This document shows, piece after piece, positions 27,166-36,022 of a stretch of 64,000 nt of DNA (position 1 is its first letter; every line of letters begins with the position of its first letter). The stretch covers positions 62,001-126,000 of the forward strand of contig JAILOG010000019.1 of the NCBI GenBank assembly GCA_024690965.1, in the 5' to 3' direction. This DNA is from Clostridiales bacterium (GTDB lineage Bacteria > Bacillota > Clostridia > Oscillospirales > Acutalibacteraceae). Made by a program: the position numbers and the translations under genes. Under the pieces are notes generated by a model that had not been told where the DNA came from, ran no database searches, and was given only the letters and a program-made list of their open reading frames with translations.

Positions 27166-27841
27166 AATTCTCTTTGTATTGATTTATATTGCGGCAGGTG
27201 TTGCCGCGGCGGCGCTTGGTGTGTTTTTATTTTTGCAAAACCATTATATGCTTTTGTCGCTGCTTGTCGCAGTTTTGTGCTGTTTGGCTTTCTTTTTAAA
27301 GTATGAACGGGGAAACCAAAGTTCTGCGCAGATTGTTACGCTGTGTTCGGTAATAGCGCTTTCGGTTGCGGGAAGATGCGTTTTTTCGGTAATACCGTTC
27401 TTTAAGCCGGTGACGGCTATTGTTATTATAAGCGGGCTTTATTTCGGCAAAGAATTCGCGTTTTTGGCAGGGGCGCTGTCTGCGCTTATATCTAATTTTG
27501 TGTTTTCTCAGGGAATGTGGACTCCGTTTCAAATGGCGGCTTGGGGAATGTGCGGCTTTTGCGCGGCGCTTCTCGCGAATGCGCTCAAAAAGCACAAAAT
27601 ATGGTTGTGTTTATACGGCGCGGCGGCGGGACTTTTGTATTCGCTTATTGTGGATATAAACACCGTTTTTTGGATAGACAAATATTTCTCCCTAAAAAGA
27701 TATTTGGCGGTTTGTATTACGTCTTTTCCGTTTACCGTTACGTACGCGGTGTCTAACGTGCTGTTTATAATACTGCTTGCGAGACCGCTTGAAAAAACGT
27801 TTGTAAGAATTAAGACAAAATACGGTTTGAACGGTATATGA
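27155..27841 (+). CDS. ECF transporter S component, CbrT-like (cobalamin)
   Basis: 228-residue membrane protein with about six helices. FFKPVTAIVIISGLYFGKEF, then SNFVFSQGMWTPFQMAAWG match the conserved central region of CbrT-type S components that import vitamin B12 and precursors. GTG start at 27155, overlapping the ATPase gene. Together with the DUF4430 lipoprotein this makes a self-contained cobalamin-type importer. No cobalamin riboswitch is visible upstream of the operon. Confidence 0.8.
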   Translation: MKNKILFVLIYIAAGVAAAALGVFLFLQNHYMLLSLLVAVLCCLAFFLKYERGNQSSAQIVTLCSVIALSVAGRCVFSVIPFFKPVTAIVIISGLYFGKEFAFLAGALSALISNFVFSQGMWTPFQMAAWGMCGFCAALLANALKKHKIWLCLYGAAAGLLYSLIVDINTVFWIDKYFSLKRYLAVCITSFPFTVTYAVSNVLFIILLARPLEKTFVRIKTKYGLNGI

Positions 27842-27863
27842 AAAGTATTGATCGGGTGATGTT

Positions 27864-28646
27864 ATGGAGATAATAAAATCGCGTGAAAACAGCACTGTAA
27901 AGCTGATTTCTTTACTTAACTCTTCTGCAAAGCAAAGAAAAAAACACGGCTTATTCGTGTGCGAGGGGCTTAGGCTTTGCTCTGAGCTTTTACGTGAGAA
28001 TATAGAATTTGATACGCTGTGCGTAAGCGAAGATTTTTACGAAAAAAACGGAAATGTTTTTGGAGATTTAAATAAGCTTTGCAGAAAAAGCGTTGTTGTA
28101 ACAAACGAGCTTTTCGGTAAAATATCGGATACAAAATCCCCACAGGGAATAATATGTATTTGCCGTAACGACTGTGTAAAAACATTTGAGCCTAAAAAGG
28201 ATAAAAAATACGTTGCGCTTGAGAATATAAGCGATCCATCAAATTTGGGAACGATACTCAGAACCGCCGAAGCTTTGGGCGTAGACGGTTTAATAATGTC
28301 TGATGATTGCTGCGATTTGTTTTCACCTAAGGTAGTAAGGGGAAGTATGGGAGCAATTTTCAGAATGTCGTTAATTTTTGTTGACAGTATGGCAGATTAT
28401 GTATTAAAATTAAATGAATATGGGTTTAAAACTTACGCGAGCGTTGTTGAACCCGATGCAGAAAAAATAACCGATATTTCGTTTGCAAACGGAAGCGTTG
28501 TAATTATCGGCAACGAGGGTAACGGCATAACAAAGCAGACGGAAGAAAACTGCCTTAACACCTTTACGATACCCATGAAAGGCAGGGCAGAATCGTTAAA
28601 CGCCGCAACGGCATCGGGTATAATAATGTGGGAACTGGTGAAATAA
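27864..28646 (+). CDS. SpoU/TrmH-family RNA 2'-O-methyltransferase
   Basis: 260 residues. The substrate-binding N-terminal domain has NSSAKQRKKHGLFVCEG. The SPOUT trefoil-knot motifs follow: NISDPSNLGTILRTAEALG, then VIIGNEGNGI and IPMKGRAESLNAATASGI. It methylates the ribose of a nucleotide in 23S rRNA or tRNA; the exact target is not predictable. Two bases upstream of dprA, so likely co-transcribed. Confidence 0.9.
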   Translation: MEIIKSRENSTVKLISLLNSSAKQRKKHGLFVCEGLRLCSELLRENIEFDTLCVSEDFYEKNGNVFGDLNKLCRKSVVVTNELFGKISDTKSPQGIICICRNDCVKTFEPKKDKKYVALENISDPSNLGTILRTAEALGVDGLIMSDDCCDLFSPKVVRGSMGAIFRMSLIFVDSMADYVLKLNEYGFKTYASVVEPDAEKITDISFANGSVVIIGNEGNGITKQTEENCLNTFTIPMKGRAESLNAATASGIIMWELVK

Positions 28647-28648
28647 TA

Positions 28649-29869
28649 ATGACGCAGGAGAATATATATCAAATATGGCTGCAAACGGCTCTCGGTTATG
28701 CGAACAACAAGCCGCTGGGAATATACAGAAACTATTCTTCGGCGTCTGAGTTTTACAACGCGGGCTTGCAAGAGTGGATAAGAAGCGGCATTTTTACAAA
28801 AAGCGAGCTTAACAGGCTCAACGGCACACAGCTTGAAAAAGCAAAAAGAATAGCAGATACCTGCGATAAGACAAAAATAAATATAATTACGTTGTGGGAT
28901 GAAGAATACCCCGAGCTTTTAAAAAATATATACGACCCTCCGTGTGTCATATATTACAGGGGGAGCCTTTTTAAAGACGATATGTGTTTGGCTGTTGTAG
29001 GCACAAGAAAGGCTTCCGGGGGCGGAATAAAACTTGCAACCGAAATAGGCGCAAGGTTTGCCGAAAAGGGCATAACTACCGTAAGCGGCGGTGCATTGGG
29101 TATAGACACGGCGGCGCATACAGGCGCCATGAAAGCAGGCGGCAGAAGAATATGCGTGCTTGGTTACGGACTTAATTTTGATTATATAAAGCAAAATGAG
29201 CATATAAGAAATTCGTCCGCGGAAAACGGAGCCGTAATAAGCGAATATCCACCCGAATACGCGGCAAGCGTATATACCTTTCCGAAAAGAAACAGAATAA
29301 TAAGCGGATTGTCCTGCGGTACCGTGGTGGTTGAAGCAGGCAAAAAAAGCGGAGCGTTAATTACCGCTTCGCAGGCGCTTGAGCAAGGCAGAGATGTTTT
29401 TGCGGTGCCCGGTGCCGTTTCAAGCCCTGTAAGCGAGGGTACAAACGAACTTATAAAAAGCGGAGCGATACCCGTAACGACCCCCGACGACATAATTGAA
29501 TATTATTTTGACACCACAGGAGAGATTAAAAGCTTTTTGTACGAAATGACTCTTCCCAAAACAGTGTCTTATAATAAAACAGACAAAAAGAATAACGGAA
29601 AAGAAGAAAATAAGAATGACAGCGATGATAAGATAAATACCGTTAAATTGAACATAGACGAGTGTGAAGTATCATACAACGCAAAGGTGATATATAAATT
29701 AATATCGGAACAGAAAACAAACGTTGATAATCTGTGTATTAAATCAAATCTTGGGATTGTAGGTGTGCAATGCGCGTTGACCGAACTTGAGATCGGCGGA
29801 TATATTGTGTGCCTGCCCGGGAGAATGTATGAAATAAATAAGGAGCGAAATGTATGTCAAAGCTTGTAA
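28649..29869 (+). CDS. dprA: DNA processing protein DprA
   Basis: 406 residues. Loads RecA on incoming single-stranded DNA during transformation. The Rossmann-like core is clear: VVGTRKASGGG, then SGGALGIDTAAHTGAM, and NRIISGLSCGTVVVEAGKKSGA. A Lys/Asn/Asp-rich linker leads to a C-terminal winged-helix-like domain (NLGIVGVQCALTELEIGGYI). The ATG at 28649 follows the preceding stop by two bases. Its end overlaps topA by 16 bases. Confidence 0.93.
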   Translation: MTQENIYQIWLQTALGYANNKPLGIYRNYSSASEFYNAGLQEWIRSGIFTKSELNRLNGTQLEKAKRIADTCDKTKINIITLWDEEYPELLKNIYDPPCVIYYRGSLFKDDMCLAVVGTRKASGGGIKLATEIGARFAEKGITTVSGGALGIDTAAHTGAMKAGGRRICVLGYGLNFDYIKQNEHIRNSSAENGAVISEYPPEYAASVYTFPKRNRIISGLSCGTVVVEAGKKSGALITASQALEQGRDVFAVPGAVSSPVSEGTNELIKSGAIPVTTPDDIIEYYFDTTGEIKSFLYEMTLPKTVSYNKTDKKNNGKEENKNDSDDKINTVKLNIDECEVSYNAKVIYKLISEQKTNVDNLCIKSNLGIVGVQCALTELEIGGYIVCLPGRMYEINKERNVCQSL

Positions 29870-31938
29870 TAGTGGAGTCGCCCTCTAAGGCAAAAACAAT
29901 AAAAAAGTATTTAGGCAAAGACTATGATGTTGTTGCCTCTATGGGACACGTAAGAGATCTGCCGAAAAGCAGACTGAGTGTTGATATCAAGAATGATTTT
30001 GAGCCAAAATACGAAATTATGAAAGATAAACAAAAGCTTGTAAAAGAGCTTAAATCGCTTGCTTCAAAAAGTGAAGCCGTTTATCTTGCAACCGACCCTG
30101 ACCGCGAGGGTGAGGCTATATCATGGCATTTGAGCTATATACTCAATTTGCCCAAGGATTTTTCAAACAGAGTAGAGTTTAATGAGATAACAAAAACGGG
30201 CGTCGCAAACGGAATGAGTCATCCTCGCAAGCTGAATGACGATCTTATAGACGCGCAGCAGGCAAGACGCGTGCTTGACAGACTTGTGGGTTATAAATTG
30301 AGCCCGTTTGTTTCACAAAAAATAAGACGAGGACTTTCCGCGGGCAGAGTGCAAAGCGTCGCGCTGAGAATGATAGTTGACCGTGAAGACGAGATAAACA
30401 GGTTTGTGCCTAAAGAATACTGGAGCATAGACGCAAAATTCACCGCAGGTTCAAGCCGCAAGGCTTTTCCGGCGGCGCTTTACGGACTTGCGGGCGAAAA
30501 AAAGCTTGAAATAAATACCGAAGAAGAAGCAAATAGAGTACTTGCCGCATTGCAAAACGGAGAATACACTGTAACGGATGTTAAAAACGGCACAAGAAAA
30601 AAATCTCCCGCACCGCCGTTTATCACATCTACATTACAGCAAGAAGCTAACCGTAAGCTCGGTTTCAGAGCCCAAAGAACGATGAAGGTAGCGCAGGAGC
30701 TCTATGAAGGCGTTGAAATTGACGGTATGGGCGCGACCGGTCTTATAACATATATGAGAACCGACTCTTTGCGTATGTCGGCGGAATCTATTGCCGCGGC
30801 AAGAGAATATATAACGGGCAAGTGGGGAGAAAAATACCTTTATTCAAAAGACCGTGTGTATAAATCACGCTCCAACGCTCAGGACGGACACGAAGCCATA
30901 AGACCATCTATGCCCTCACTTGAGCCCGATACGATAAAACACAACCTCACGCTTGATCAATACAAGCTTTACAAGCTGATATGGTCGAGGTTTATTGCTT
31001 GCCAGATGGCAGACGCAACGCACAAAACAACTCAGGCGGATATAGAGTGTAACGGATATATATTTAAAGCAAGCGGATACAAAGTGACCTTTGAGGGATA
31101 CACAACGTTGTATGTTGAGGGTAAAGACGTTGACGAAGAGAAGAATACCGAGCTGCCGGAGCTTGAAAAGGGAATGAAGCTTAAGGCGAAGGAAGTAACA
31201 CCGAATCAGCACTTTACCCAAGCACCGCCGAGATACACTGAGGCGTCGCTTGTTAAGGCACTGGAAGAAAACGGCATCGGCAGACCATCAACCTATGCAG
31301 CCACGATATCTGTTATAACAAGCAGAGAATATGTAAAGCGCGAGGCAAAAACGCTTGTGCCGACCGAGCTTGGCACAGAGCTTACAAAGCTTATGAAAAA
31401 GTGTTTTCCAAAGATAGTAAACGTTAAGTTTACCGCGGGTATGGAGCAAAACCTTGACACCGTTGAACACGGTGAGCTGAAATGGGTAGATTTGCTCAAA
31501 GAGTTTTACGGTGAATTTGACGAAACACTTAAAAAGGCAAAAAAAGATATGGAAGGCGTAAAAATTACGCTTGATGAGGACAAGACAAACCTTATTTGCG
31601 AAAAGTGCGGCAGACAAATGGTCGTAAAATACGGCAGATACGGAAAATTTATTGCCTGCCCCGGCTGGCCGGAGTGTCAGAATATTAAAAAATATCTTGT
31701 GGAAACAGGCGTTAACTGCCCGAAATGCTCTGGTATGATAGTTGAAAGAAAAACATCAAAGGGCAAAAAGGTATTCTACGGTTGCAGCAATTATCCCGAA
31801 TGTGATTTTGCGTCCTGGGATGAGCCGACAAAAGAAAAATGCCCCAAATGCGGCGGTATTTTGTTCAAAAAGAAGGGCAAAACGGTTGAACTGTATTGCG
31901 CCGCCGAGGGTTGCGGATATAAAAAAGACGGAGAATAA
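29854..31938 (+). CDS. topA: DNA topoisomerase I
   Basis: 694 residues, type IA enzyme that relaxes negative supercoils. The N-terminal Toprim domain has VIVESPSKAKTI and the DPDREGEAISWH acidic motif. The active-site Tyr lies in GLITYMRTDSLRMS. Three C-terminal zinc-binding modules each have CxxC...C...C (the last with CAAEGC). AGGAGCG ends eight bases before the ATG. The dprA-topA-trmFO order is typical for Bacillota. Confidence 0.97.
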   Translation: MSKLVIVESPSKAKTIKKYLGKDYDVVASMGHVRDLPKSRLSVDIKNDFEPKYEIMKDKQKLVKELKSLASKSEAVYLATDPDREGEAISWHLSYILNLPKDFSNRVEFNEITKTGVANGMSHPRKLNDDLIDAQQARRVLDRLVGYKLSPFVSQKIRRGLSAGRVQSVALRMIVDREDEINRFVPKEYWSIDAKFTAGSSRKAFPAALYGLAGEKKLEINTEEEANRVLAALQNGEYTVTDVKNGTRKKSPAPPFITSTLQQEANRKLGFRAQRTMKVAQELYEGVEIDGMGATGLITYMRTDSLRMSAESIAAAREYITGKWGEKYLYSKDRVYKSRSNAQDGHEAIRPSMPSLEPDTIKHNLTLDQYKLYKLIWSRFIACQMADATHKTTQADIECNGYIFKASGYKVTFEGYTTLYVEGKDVDEEKNTELPELEKGMKLKAKEVTPNQHFTQAPPRYTEASLVKALEENGIGRPSTYAATISVITSREYVKREAKTLVPTELGTELTKLMKKCFPKIVNVKFTAGMEQNLDTVEHGELKWVDLLKEFYGEFDETLKKAKKDMEGVKITLDEDKTNLICEKCGRQMVVKYGRYGKFIACPGWPECQNIKKYLVETGVNCPKCSGMIVERKTSKGKKVFYGCSNYPECDFASWDEPTKEKCPKCGGILFKKKGKTVELYCAAEGCGYKKDGE

Positions 31939-31940
31939 TT

Positions 31941-33245
31941 ATGATAAGAGTGATCGGCGCCGGGCTTGCGGGTTGTGAGGCGGCATGGCAGATAGCCAAG
32001 AGGGGCATAAAGGTTGAACTAATTGATATGAAGCCTTACAAAAAAACGCCTGTTCACAAAACGGATATGTTTGCGGAGCTTGTGTGCTCAAACTCTTTTA
32101 AGGCGGCGAGAACAGCAAGCGCTGCGGGTATGCTTAAGCAAGAGATGCGTATGCACGACTCTTTGATACTTAGCTGCGCCGATTTGTGCGCTGTTCCCGC
32201 GGGGGGAGCGCTTGCGGTGGACAGACAGCTTTTTGCTGCGGAGGTAACAAGGTGCCTGAATGAAAACAAAAATGTAAAAATCATTTCAAAAGAAGTTGCC
32301 GATATCCCCGCGGACGGCATAAATATAATTGCTACAGGTCCGCTTACAAGCGCGGCGCTGTCTGAAAGCATAAAGCAAGAATTCGGAAGCGGCTTGAGCT
32401 TTTTTGACGCCGCCGCACCTATAGTTACTTTTGAAAGTATAGATATGAACAGCGCGTTTTTCGCTTCCCGTTACGGTAAGGGTGACGGAGACGATTATAT
32501 AAATTGTCCTTTATCAAAAGAAGAATACGAGCTGTTTTACAACGAGCTTATAAACGGTGAGCGTGCGCCGTTGCACGGTGTAGACGTTATGAACCCGAAG
32601 GTCTATGAGGGCTGTATGCCTATAGAGGTAATGGCTGGCAGGGGACAAGATACGATTCGTTTCGGACCGATGAAACCTGTTGGTCTGAGAGATCCAAAGA
32701 CAGGACACCGTCCGTGGGCTGTCTTGCAATTAAGAAAAGAAAACGCACAGGGCAGTATGTATAATCTTGTGGGTTTTCAAACAAATCTGAAATTCGGTGA
32801 GCAAAAGCGCATTTTCGGACTTATTCCCGCGCTTAAAAACGCCGATTTTGTAAGATACGGCGTAATGCACAGAAACACGTTTATTGATTCTCCGCGAATT
32901 TTGAATGCGGATTATCGGGTAAGAGGGCAGAAGAATTTATTTTTCGCAGGACAAATTACAGGCGTTGAGGGATATATAGAGTCGGCGTCTTCGGGGTGCG
33001 TTGCGGGTATAAACGCCGCAAGACTCAGCTTGGGGTTTGAGCCTTATTACGCGCCTAAAACAACTGTTATGGGTGCGCTGGCACAATACATATCGGACAG
33101 TACGGTAGAGAATTTCCAGCCTATGGGTGCAAATATCGGAATATTACCGCCGCTTGACGAAAATATAAGAGATAAGCAATTGAAAGCTGAAAAGCTCTCT
33201 CAGCGTGGATTTGAAGATTTAAAAACAGCTCTGAAAGGGGTATGA
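31941..33245 (+). CDS. trmFO: Methylenetetrahydrofolate-tRNA-(uracil-54-C5)-methyltransferase
   Basis: 434 residues. FAD- and folate-dependent enzyme forming ribothymidine at position 54 of tRNA. The N-terminal dinucleotide motif is GAGLAGCEAAW; the C-terminal GQITGVEGYIESASSGCVAGINAAR is the conserved FAD region. Two bases after topA and four before plsX. Confidence 0.97.
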   Translation: MIRVIGAGLAGCEAAWQIAKRGIKVELIDMKPYKKTPVHKTDMFAELVCSNSFKAARTASAAGMLKQEMRMHDSLILSCADLCAVPAGGALAVDRQLFAAEVTRCLNENKNVKIISKEVADIPADGINIIATGPLTSAALSESIKQEFGSGLSFFDAAAPIVTFESIDMNSAFFASRYGKGDGDDYINCPLSKEEYELFYNELINGERAPLHGVDVMNPKVYEGCMPIEVMAGRGQDTIRFGPMKPVGLRDPKTGHRPWAVLQLRKENAQGSMYNLVGFQTNLKFGEQKRIFGLIPALKNADFVRYGVMHRNTFIDSPRILNADYRVRGQKNLFFAGQITGVEGYIESASSGCVAGINAARLSLGFEPYYAPKTTVMGALAQYISDSTVENFQPMGANIGILPPLDENIRDKQLKAEKLSQRGFEDLKTALKGV

Positions 33246-33249
33246 TGAT

Positions 33250-34236
33250 ATGAAAATTATAGTAGACGCAATGGGCGGAGACAACGCACCTCTCGAAATT
33301 ATTAAGGGCGTGGCTTTGGCTGTCAAAGAATATGGTCAGCAGGCAGTGCTTGTCGGCAAAGAAAGCGTTATAAGGAAACTCGCCGAAGAAAATAACATAA
33401 GTTTGGATAATATTGAAATAGTAAACGCGGACGATGAGCTGACGATGGAGGATTCTCCCGGAAGCATACTTAAAGAGAAAAACGACTCTTCTATGGCAAT
33501 AGGACTTAAAATGCTCGCAAACGGGGAAGGCGACGCGTTTATGTCGGCAGGCAACAGCGGCGCTGTTGTTGTAGGCGGCTCTTTGATAGTAAAAAGATTA
33601 AAGCCCGTAAAAAGACCTGCTTTTGCGCCTGTTATGCCTAAAGATAAAGGCGTGTTTATGCTTATCGACAGCGGCGCGAATGTGGATTGCCGCCCCGAAA
33701 TGCTTTTGCAGTTTGCTCATATGGGCAGCGTGTATATGAGCGAGGTTATGGGAATAGAAAATCCCAGAATAGGTCTTGCGAATATAGGTACCGAGGATCA
33801 CAAGGGCGGTGAATTGCAGCACGAAGCGTTTGCTATGCTCAAAGAATCAAACCTTAATTTTATAGGTAACATTGAGGCGAGAGATATTCCTTTTGATGCG
33901 TGCGATGTTGTTGTTTGCGACGGCTTTACGGGTAATATTATCCTCAAAATGTACGAGGGCGTTGCAATGGCTATGATGAAAAAGATAAAGGGAATGTTTA
34001 CAAAAAGCTTAAAAACAAAACTTGCCGCTTCTATGTTGCTAAAGGACATAGGCGAGCTTAAAAAAGCGCTCGATTATAACGAATTTGGCGGAGCGCCGCT
34101 TCTGGGGTGCAGTAAGCCTGTGTTTAAGGTGCACGGCAGCGCGAAGGCAAAAACTGTTAAAAACGCTTTCAGGCTTACAATGCAGTATGCCGAGTGCGGA
34201 GCTGTTGAGAAAATGAAAAAGAGTATGACAGAGTAA
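33250..34236 (+). CDS. plsX: Phosphate acyltransferase PlsX
   Basis: 328 residues. Converts acyl-ACP to acyl-phosphate for phospholipid synthesis. The N-terminal VDAMGGDNAP, then SAGNSGAVVV and the central DGFTGNIILKMYEG are hallmark motifs. AAAGGGG ahead of the ATG. In many Bacillota an acpP gene follows between plsX and rnc; here only 60 bases with a hairpin are present. Confidence 0.97.
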   Translation: MKIIVDAMGGDNAPLEIIKGVALAVKEYGQQAVLVGKESVIRKLAEENNISLDNIEIVNADDELTMEDSPGSILKEKNDSSMAIGLKMLANGEGDAFMSAGNSGAVVVGGSLIVKRLKPVKRPAFAPVMPKDKGVFMLIDSGANVDCRPEMLLQFAHMGSVYMSEVMGIENPRIGLANIGTEDHKGGELQHEAFAMLKESNLNFIGNIEARDIPFDACDVVVCDGFTGNIILKMYEGVAMAMMKKIKGMFTKSLKTKLAASMLLKDIGELKKALDYNEFGGAPLLGCSKPVFKVHGSAKAKTVKNAFRLTMQYAECGAVEKMKKSMTE

Positions 34237-34250
34237 TAAATACTTGTTAC

Positions 34251-34279
34251 CGCTGTTATTTAAGCAGTGTATAACAGCG
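34251..34279 (+). ncRNA. Hairpin between plsX and rnc
   Basis: CGCTGTTAT and ATAACAGCG form a perfect 9-bp stem with an 11-base loop, with no T-run after it. It lies in the leader of the RNase III gene and could be a processing or autoregulatory site. Structure seen; role inferred. Confidence 0.45.
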
Positions 34280-34296
34280 ACACGGGGGATTAAACA

Positions 34297-34980
34297 ATGA
34301 GGGATTTTGAAGAGTTTTATGAAACGATCGGATATAAATTCAAAAATGAGGCTTATATCACCGAGGCGCTTACTCACAGCTCATACGCGAACGAGTCTAA
34401 CGAAAAGATAAACTCTAACGAAAGGCTTGAATTTTTGGGAGACGCGGTTTTGAGCATTATTGTATCCGATTACATATTTTTGAACTGCCCTAAGCTGCCC
34501 GAGGGTGAGCTCTCTAAGCTGAGGGCTTCACTTGTGTGCGAAAAATCGCTGGCGGGTTACGCTGCGCAGATAGATCTGGGGCAGAGAATAATGTTCAGCA
34601 AAGGCGAAAAACGTATGGGAGGCTCAAAAAGACCGTCAATTCTTGCGGATGCTTTTGAGGCTGTTATAGCCGCAATTTATCTTGACGGAGGGATGAACCG
34701 CGCAAAAAGCTTTGTGCTGAGATTTGTTGTTCCCGATATCAAAAATCCCAAGAAATACCGCACAAAAGATTACAAAACCACACTTCAGGAAATTGTGCAG
34801 AAAAATCCAGAAGAAAAACTGGAATATGTTCTCGTAAGTGAAACGGGACCCGATCACGACAAGCATTTTGTTTTTGAAGTTCACTTAAACAGCAATGTAA
34901 TAGGCAAAGGCGGCGGAAGAAGCAAAAAGGAAGCCGAACAGCAGGCGGCAAGAGAAGCATTGGAGCTGATGGGCTATTAA
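34297..34980 (+). CDS. rnc: Ribonuclease III
   Basis: 227 residues. Cuts double-stranded RNA in rRNA maturation. The signature NERLEFLGDAVLSII contains the catalytic Glu/Asp pair, and the second acidic cluster is DAFEAVIAAIYLDGG. The C-terminal double-stranded RNA-binding domain starts at about residue 155 and ends with GGGRSKKEAEQQAAREAL. GGGGG upstream of the ATG. Confidence 0.97.
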   Translation: MRDFEEFYETIGYKFKNEAYITEALTHSSYANESNEKINSNERLEFLGDAVLSIIVSDYIFLNCPKLPEGELSKLRASLVCEKSLAGYAAQIDLGQRIMFSKGEKRMGGSKRPSILADAFEAVIAAIYLDGGMNRAKSFVLRFVVPDIKNPKKYRTKDYKTTLQEIVQKNPEEKLEYVLVSETGPDHDKHFVFEVHLNSNVIGKGGGRSKKEAEQQAAREALELMGY

Positions 34981-36022
34981 ACATTCAAATATAGCGTTGT
35001 TTGTGCCGCATATCGGTTGCCCCCACAGATGCAGCTTCTGCAATCAGAATACCATAACGGGACAAACGGATATGATTACTGCCAAAGATGTTGTCAAAGC
35101 TGTTGAGATCGCTGTAAAATCTCAGGGGTATTCTGCAGATAAGTGTGAGCTTGCGTTTTTTGGGGGAAGCTTTACAGCCATTGACAGAGATTATATGTTA
35201 AGCCTTCTTAACGCGGCACAGCCTTATATAAATGACAAAAAAATAAGCGGAATCAGGATCTCTACCCGCCCCGACGCCATAGACGGAGAAATACTTTGTT
35301 TGCTTAAAGAAAAAGGCGTAACATCAATAGAGCTTGGCGCACAGAGCGCGGATGATGAAGTTTTGAAAGCCAATATGCGCGGTCACACGGCAAAAGATAT
35401 AGCAAACGCGAGCAAAATGATATCGGATTTTGGATTTTCTTTGGGCTTGCAGATGATGACGGGGCTTTATAAAAGCAGTCCGGAAAAGGATAAAAACACG
35501 GCTGTTTTTCTGAGAAATTTAAACCCTGATACAATGAGAATCTACCCGACCGCAGTGCTTAAAGGAACCTGCCTTGAAAAGCTGTATTTAAGAGGGGAGT
35601 ATACCCCTTATACATTTGAGCAGTCTGTAGAGCTGTGCGCGGAATTATTAAGCTATTTTGAGGGCGAAGGCGTTAAGGTGATACGCTTGGGGCTGCACGA
35701 CAGTGAAAGCTTAAAGGAAAGCTTTGCGGCAGGCGTTTATCATCCGTCTTTCAGAGAGCTGTGTTTAAGCCGACTATTTTACAAAACCGTAGAAAAATAC
35801 ATCAAAAATACCGATGCGAAAAGCGTTACCGCAAGAGTAAACCCGAAAGATATATCGGCTTTTGTGGGCAATAAACGCGAAAACATAGAAAAGCTTAACG
35901 CTTTAGGCGTTAAAACAGACATTATACAAGACAGCGGCGTTACAAGAAACAGCGTAACGCTTAAAAATAACGAAGGAGGACAAGCCGATGATTTTAAAAT
36001 CTTTGGAAATACAGGGCTTTAA
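34976..36022 (+). CDS. Radical SAM protein (Elp3-like family)
   Basis: The cluster motif CPHRCSFC binds the [4Fe-4S] centre and S-adenosylmethionine. FFGGSFTAID, then GIRISTRPDAID and SIELGAQSADDEV are typical of the Elp3/HemN-like radical SAM group found between rnc and smc in Clostridia. The substrate is unknown. The first standard start in frame is TTG at 34997, with no ribosome-binding site, only six residues before the IGCPHRC motif. Family members usually begin with KH-N-I-IF-PH; that would match an ATT at 34976 overlapping the rnc stop (ATTAA), with GGAG ten bases ahead. I use this start tentatively (348 residues; 341 from TTG). Confidence 0.8.
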   Translation: MKHSNIALFVPHIGCPHRCSFCNQNTITGQTDMITAKDVVKAVEIAVKSQGYSADKCELAFFGGSFTAIDRDYMLSLLNAAQPYINDKKISGIRISTRPDAIDGEILCLLKEKGVTSIELGAQSADDEVLKANMRGHTAKDIANASKMISDFGFSLGLQMMTGLYKSSPEKDKNTAVFLRNLNPDTMRIYPTAVLKGTCLEKLYLRGEYTPYTFEQSVELCAELLSYFEGEGVKVIRLGLHDSESLKESFAAGVYHPSFRELCLSRLFYKTVEKYIKNTDAKSVTARVNPKDISAFVGNKRENIEKLNALGVKTDIIQDSGVTRNSVTLKNNEGGQADDFKIFGNTGL

